Assembly: GCA_028023455.1 (NCBI GenBank)
Contig: JAQFVV010000204.1
Location: forward strand, 577,501-641,500
Source: Epiperipatus broadwayi
Taxonomy: Eukaryota > Onychophora > Udeonychophora > Euonychophora > Peripatidae
DNA: 64,000 bases
Direction of reading: 5' to 3'
Part shown: positions 62,900 through 64,000 of the stretch, piece by piece
Layout of the letters: every line of letters starts with the position of its first letter
Position numbering within the stretch: position 1 is the first letter of the stretch
Program-made: the position numbers and the translations under genes
Notes under the pieces: generated by a model
The model's database searches: none
Seen by the model: only the letters and a program-made list of their open reading frames with translations
Told to the model about the DNA's origin: nothing

Positions 62900-63850
62900 A
62901 CCTACTATATTCTATTCACTGGCACATCTTTTTAATAAAAGCAATCAAAATTACACTTCTCTTGAGTGTACTTGAGATAATCTTTATAACATAAATGGGA
63001 TTTTCTTTCTTACAGAAAACCATAGTCAAGTTTATCATTCTATGTTTTTTGGAAATCTATTATTTTTTTAATCATTTTGCATGTCCTATCTAACAAATGT
63101 ATGATTTACAATAGTAGACTTTGTAATATCTTATCCAATAAGCTAAAAATGTCTGATTTGTCTTGTGAACTTGCCATTGTGTTTTTAAAATTTTATAAAA
63201 CATCCTTAAATGAAATTTTCCTAATAAATTTCATTACTTTCAGAGAGAACTAAGTTTTACTTCCATAAAATAAATTAGATAAAATAACAATTGTATTTAT
63301 AGATAATTTAATTGCCACAGTTACATCACCATGATAAAAATGTTACTTTTTAATTTGTTAAAGCAGGTTCAGTACATTAAAATCTATCTGACTCTGTCTT
63401 ATTACTTAAAAAGTACTAATATACTTCAATTGGCTAATTTTCTCAGCCAATGATTATCCAGTCTAAAAGTTATTGAAAAATTTATTTTACATTACTGGCT
63501 GATAAACACCTGAGTTTTTTAATTGATCACTAAACTTAAATGTTGCATTTAAAATTCTAAGTGCATTTTATAGATTTGATAAGGTTAAAAGAATTATTCT
63601 TGATTTTGCTTTTAATCAATTCAAGTTGAAAATTCCATCATCAAATCTGTATGCATCTTGATGTCTACATTTTCATAAAAGTCAAAAACAAAATTGGAAC
63701 TAATATATATCCTTGTTTATCATTAGTTTCTATTCCAAACACTTTAGATTTGTTATCTGAAGTAGGAACACTTCCTTTCATTCTTTTTAAAAACTTCCCA
63801 GTTTTCTCAATAGTTTGTCTATACTTTCCATTTTTAAAATTATAAAAGCT
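62900..63850 (-). pseudogene. Highly decayed LINE reverse transcriptase remnant
   Basis: On minus, about 63745-63665 reads FGIETNDKQGYILVPILF, which fits RT motif B (F-x-V-x-N-G-V-x-Q-G-x-x-L-x-P-x-L-F). It continues YRFDDGIFNLN, stop, LKAKSRI, the block that follows motif B in a widespread LINE type. Near 63330-63240 ILSNLFYGSKT matches the L-S-x-L-L-Y-G-S-E-T thumb block, and MASSQDKSDIFSLL further on matches W-Q-D-K-x-x-x-x-x-V-L. Motif C (x-A-D-D) is not readable. Stops are frequent. It belongs to a different LINE type from the Tx1-like elements, probably the same broad group as the remnant at 19.9 kb. Confidence 0.6.
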
Positions 63851-64000
63851 ATTTTAGCTTCAATAAATTGAATATTGATCTTCAAATCTACAGAAATAGA
63901 TATTAAAAGTGCTCATCATAATTTTTGTATTATTAGTCAAAAGATGAATAAAATACTTTTTACACTTGTTGGCATAGCATTTTTATCATATTATAAAATA

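Overview
The window reads as nuclear DNA of an invertebrate animal. It is very AT-rich, has long gene-free stretches, many simple-sequence tracts (AT, CA/TG, ATT, TCTA/TCCA), and broken retroelements of several classes. I find no convincing cellular protein-coding gene, rRNA or functional tRNA. The mix of tRNA-derived SINEs, APE-type LINEs and long GATA-type microsatellites would fit a mollusc such as a cephalopod, but this is a guess from general character, not from any diagnostic gene.

Layout. 0.5-5.3 kb: a degraded LINE with an SGNH-hydrolase-like domain, an APE endonuclease, a reverse transcriptase (RT) and a terminal zinc finger, lying inside an older repeat whose copies without the LINE sit at 24.6-24.9 and 27.5-27.9 kb. 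8.6-9.4 kb: a three-unit diverged tandem repeat. 15.0-17.7 kb: a SINE with a duplicated B box, then a 1.95-kb solo LTR. 19.8-23.5 kb: a LINE 3' remnant, then a 5'-truncated Tx1/L1-like LINE. 30.4-32.0 kb: a second, older Tx1-like fragment. 32.7-33.1 kb: a foldback element. 34.1-37.5 kb: a broken LTR retrotransposon on the minus strand (2.07-kb LTR, tRNA-Lys-like primer site, coiled-coil Gag-like remnant). 38.4 and 39.7 kb: a SINE-head fragment with target duplications and a small terminal-inverted-repeat element. 40.1-45.9 kb: a nearly full-length Tx1-like LINE on the minus strand, ending in about 154 uninterrupted ATT units. 45.9-46.1 kb: a second foldback element. 47.2-57.1 kb: a structurally odd region with two large palindromes (about 1.2 kb and 0.62 kb) and TCTA-type microsatellite DNA that switches strand to TAGA-type. 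57.3-58.3 kb: an AT-rich degenerate tandem array. 59.3-59.8 kb: a relative of the 39.7-kb element. 62.9-63.9 kb: a decayed RT remnant on the minus strand.

How the parts work together. The LINE RT and endonuclease would mobilise themselves and, in trans, the SINEs; the SINE at 51.7 kb and the head fragment at 38.45 kb carry target-site duplications typical of that machinery. All recognisable coding regions contain stops or frameshifts, so nothing here looks autonomously active as read. The Tx1-like element at 40.6-45.9 kb is the best preserved: ORF2 spans 1,006 codons in one frame with only two in-frame stops.

No clearly new biological system was found. The most unusual things are the near-symmetrical GATA/palindrome architecture at 52.7-57.0 kb, the possible AAT-microsatellite targeting of the Tx1-like LINE with an AT-hook-like motif in its ORF1, and the SGNH domain read in the same frame as the start of the endonuclease in the first LINE.
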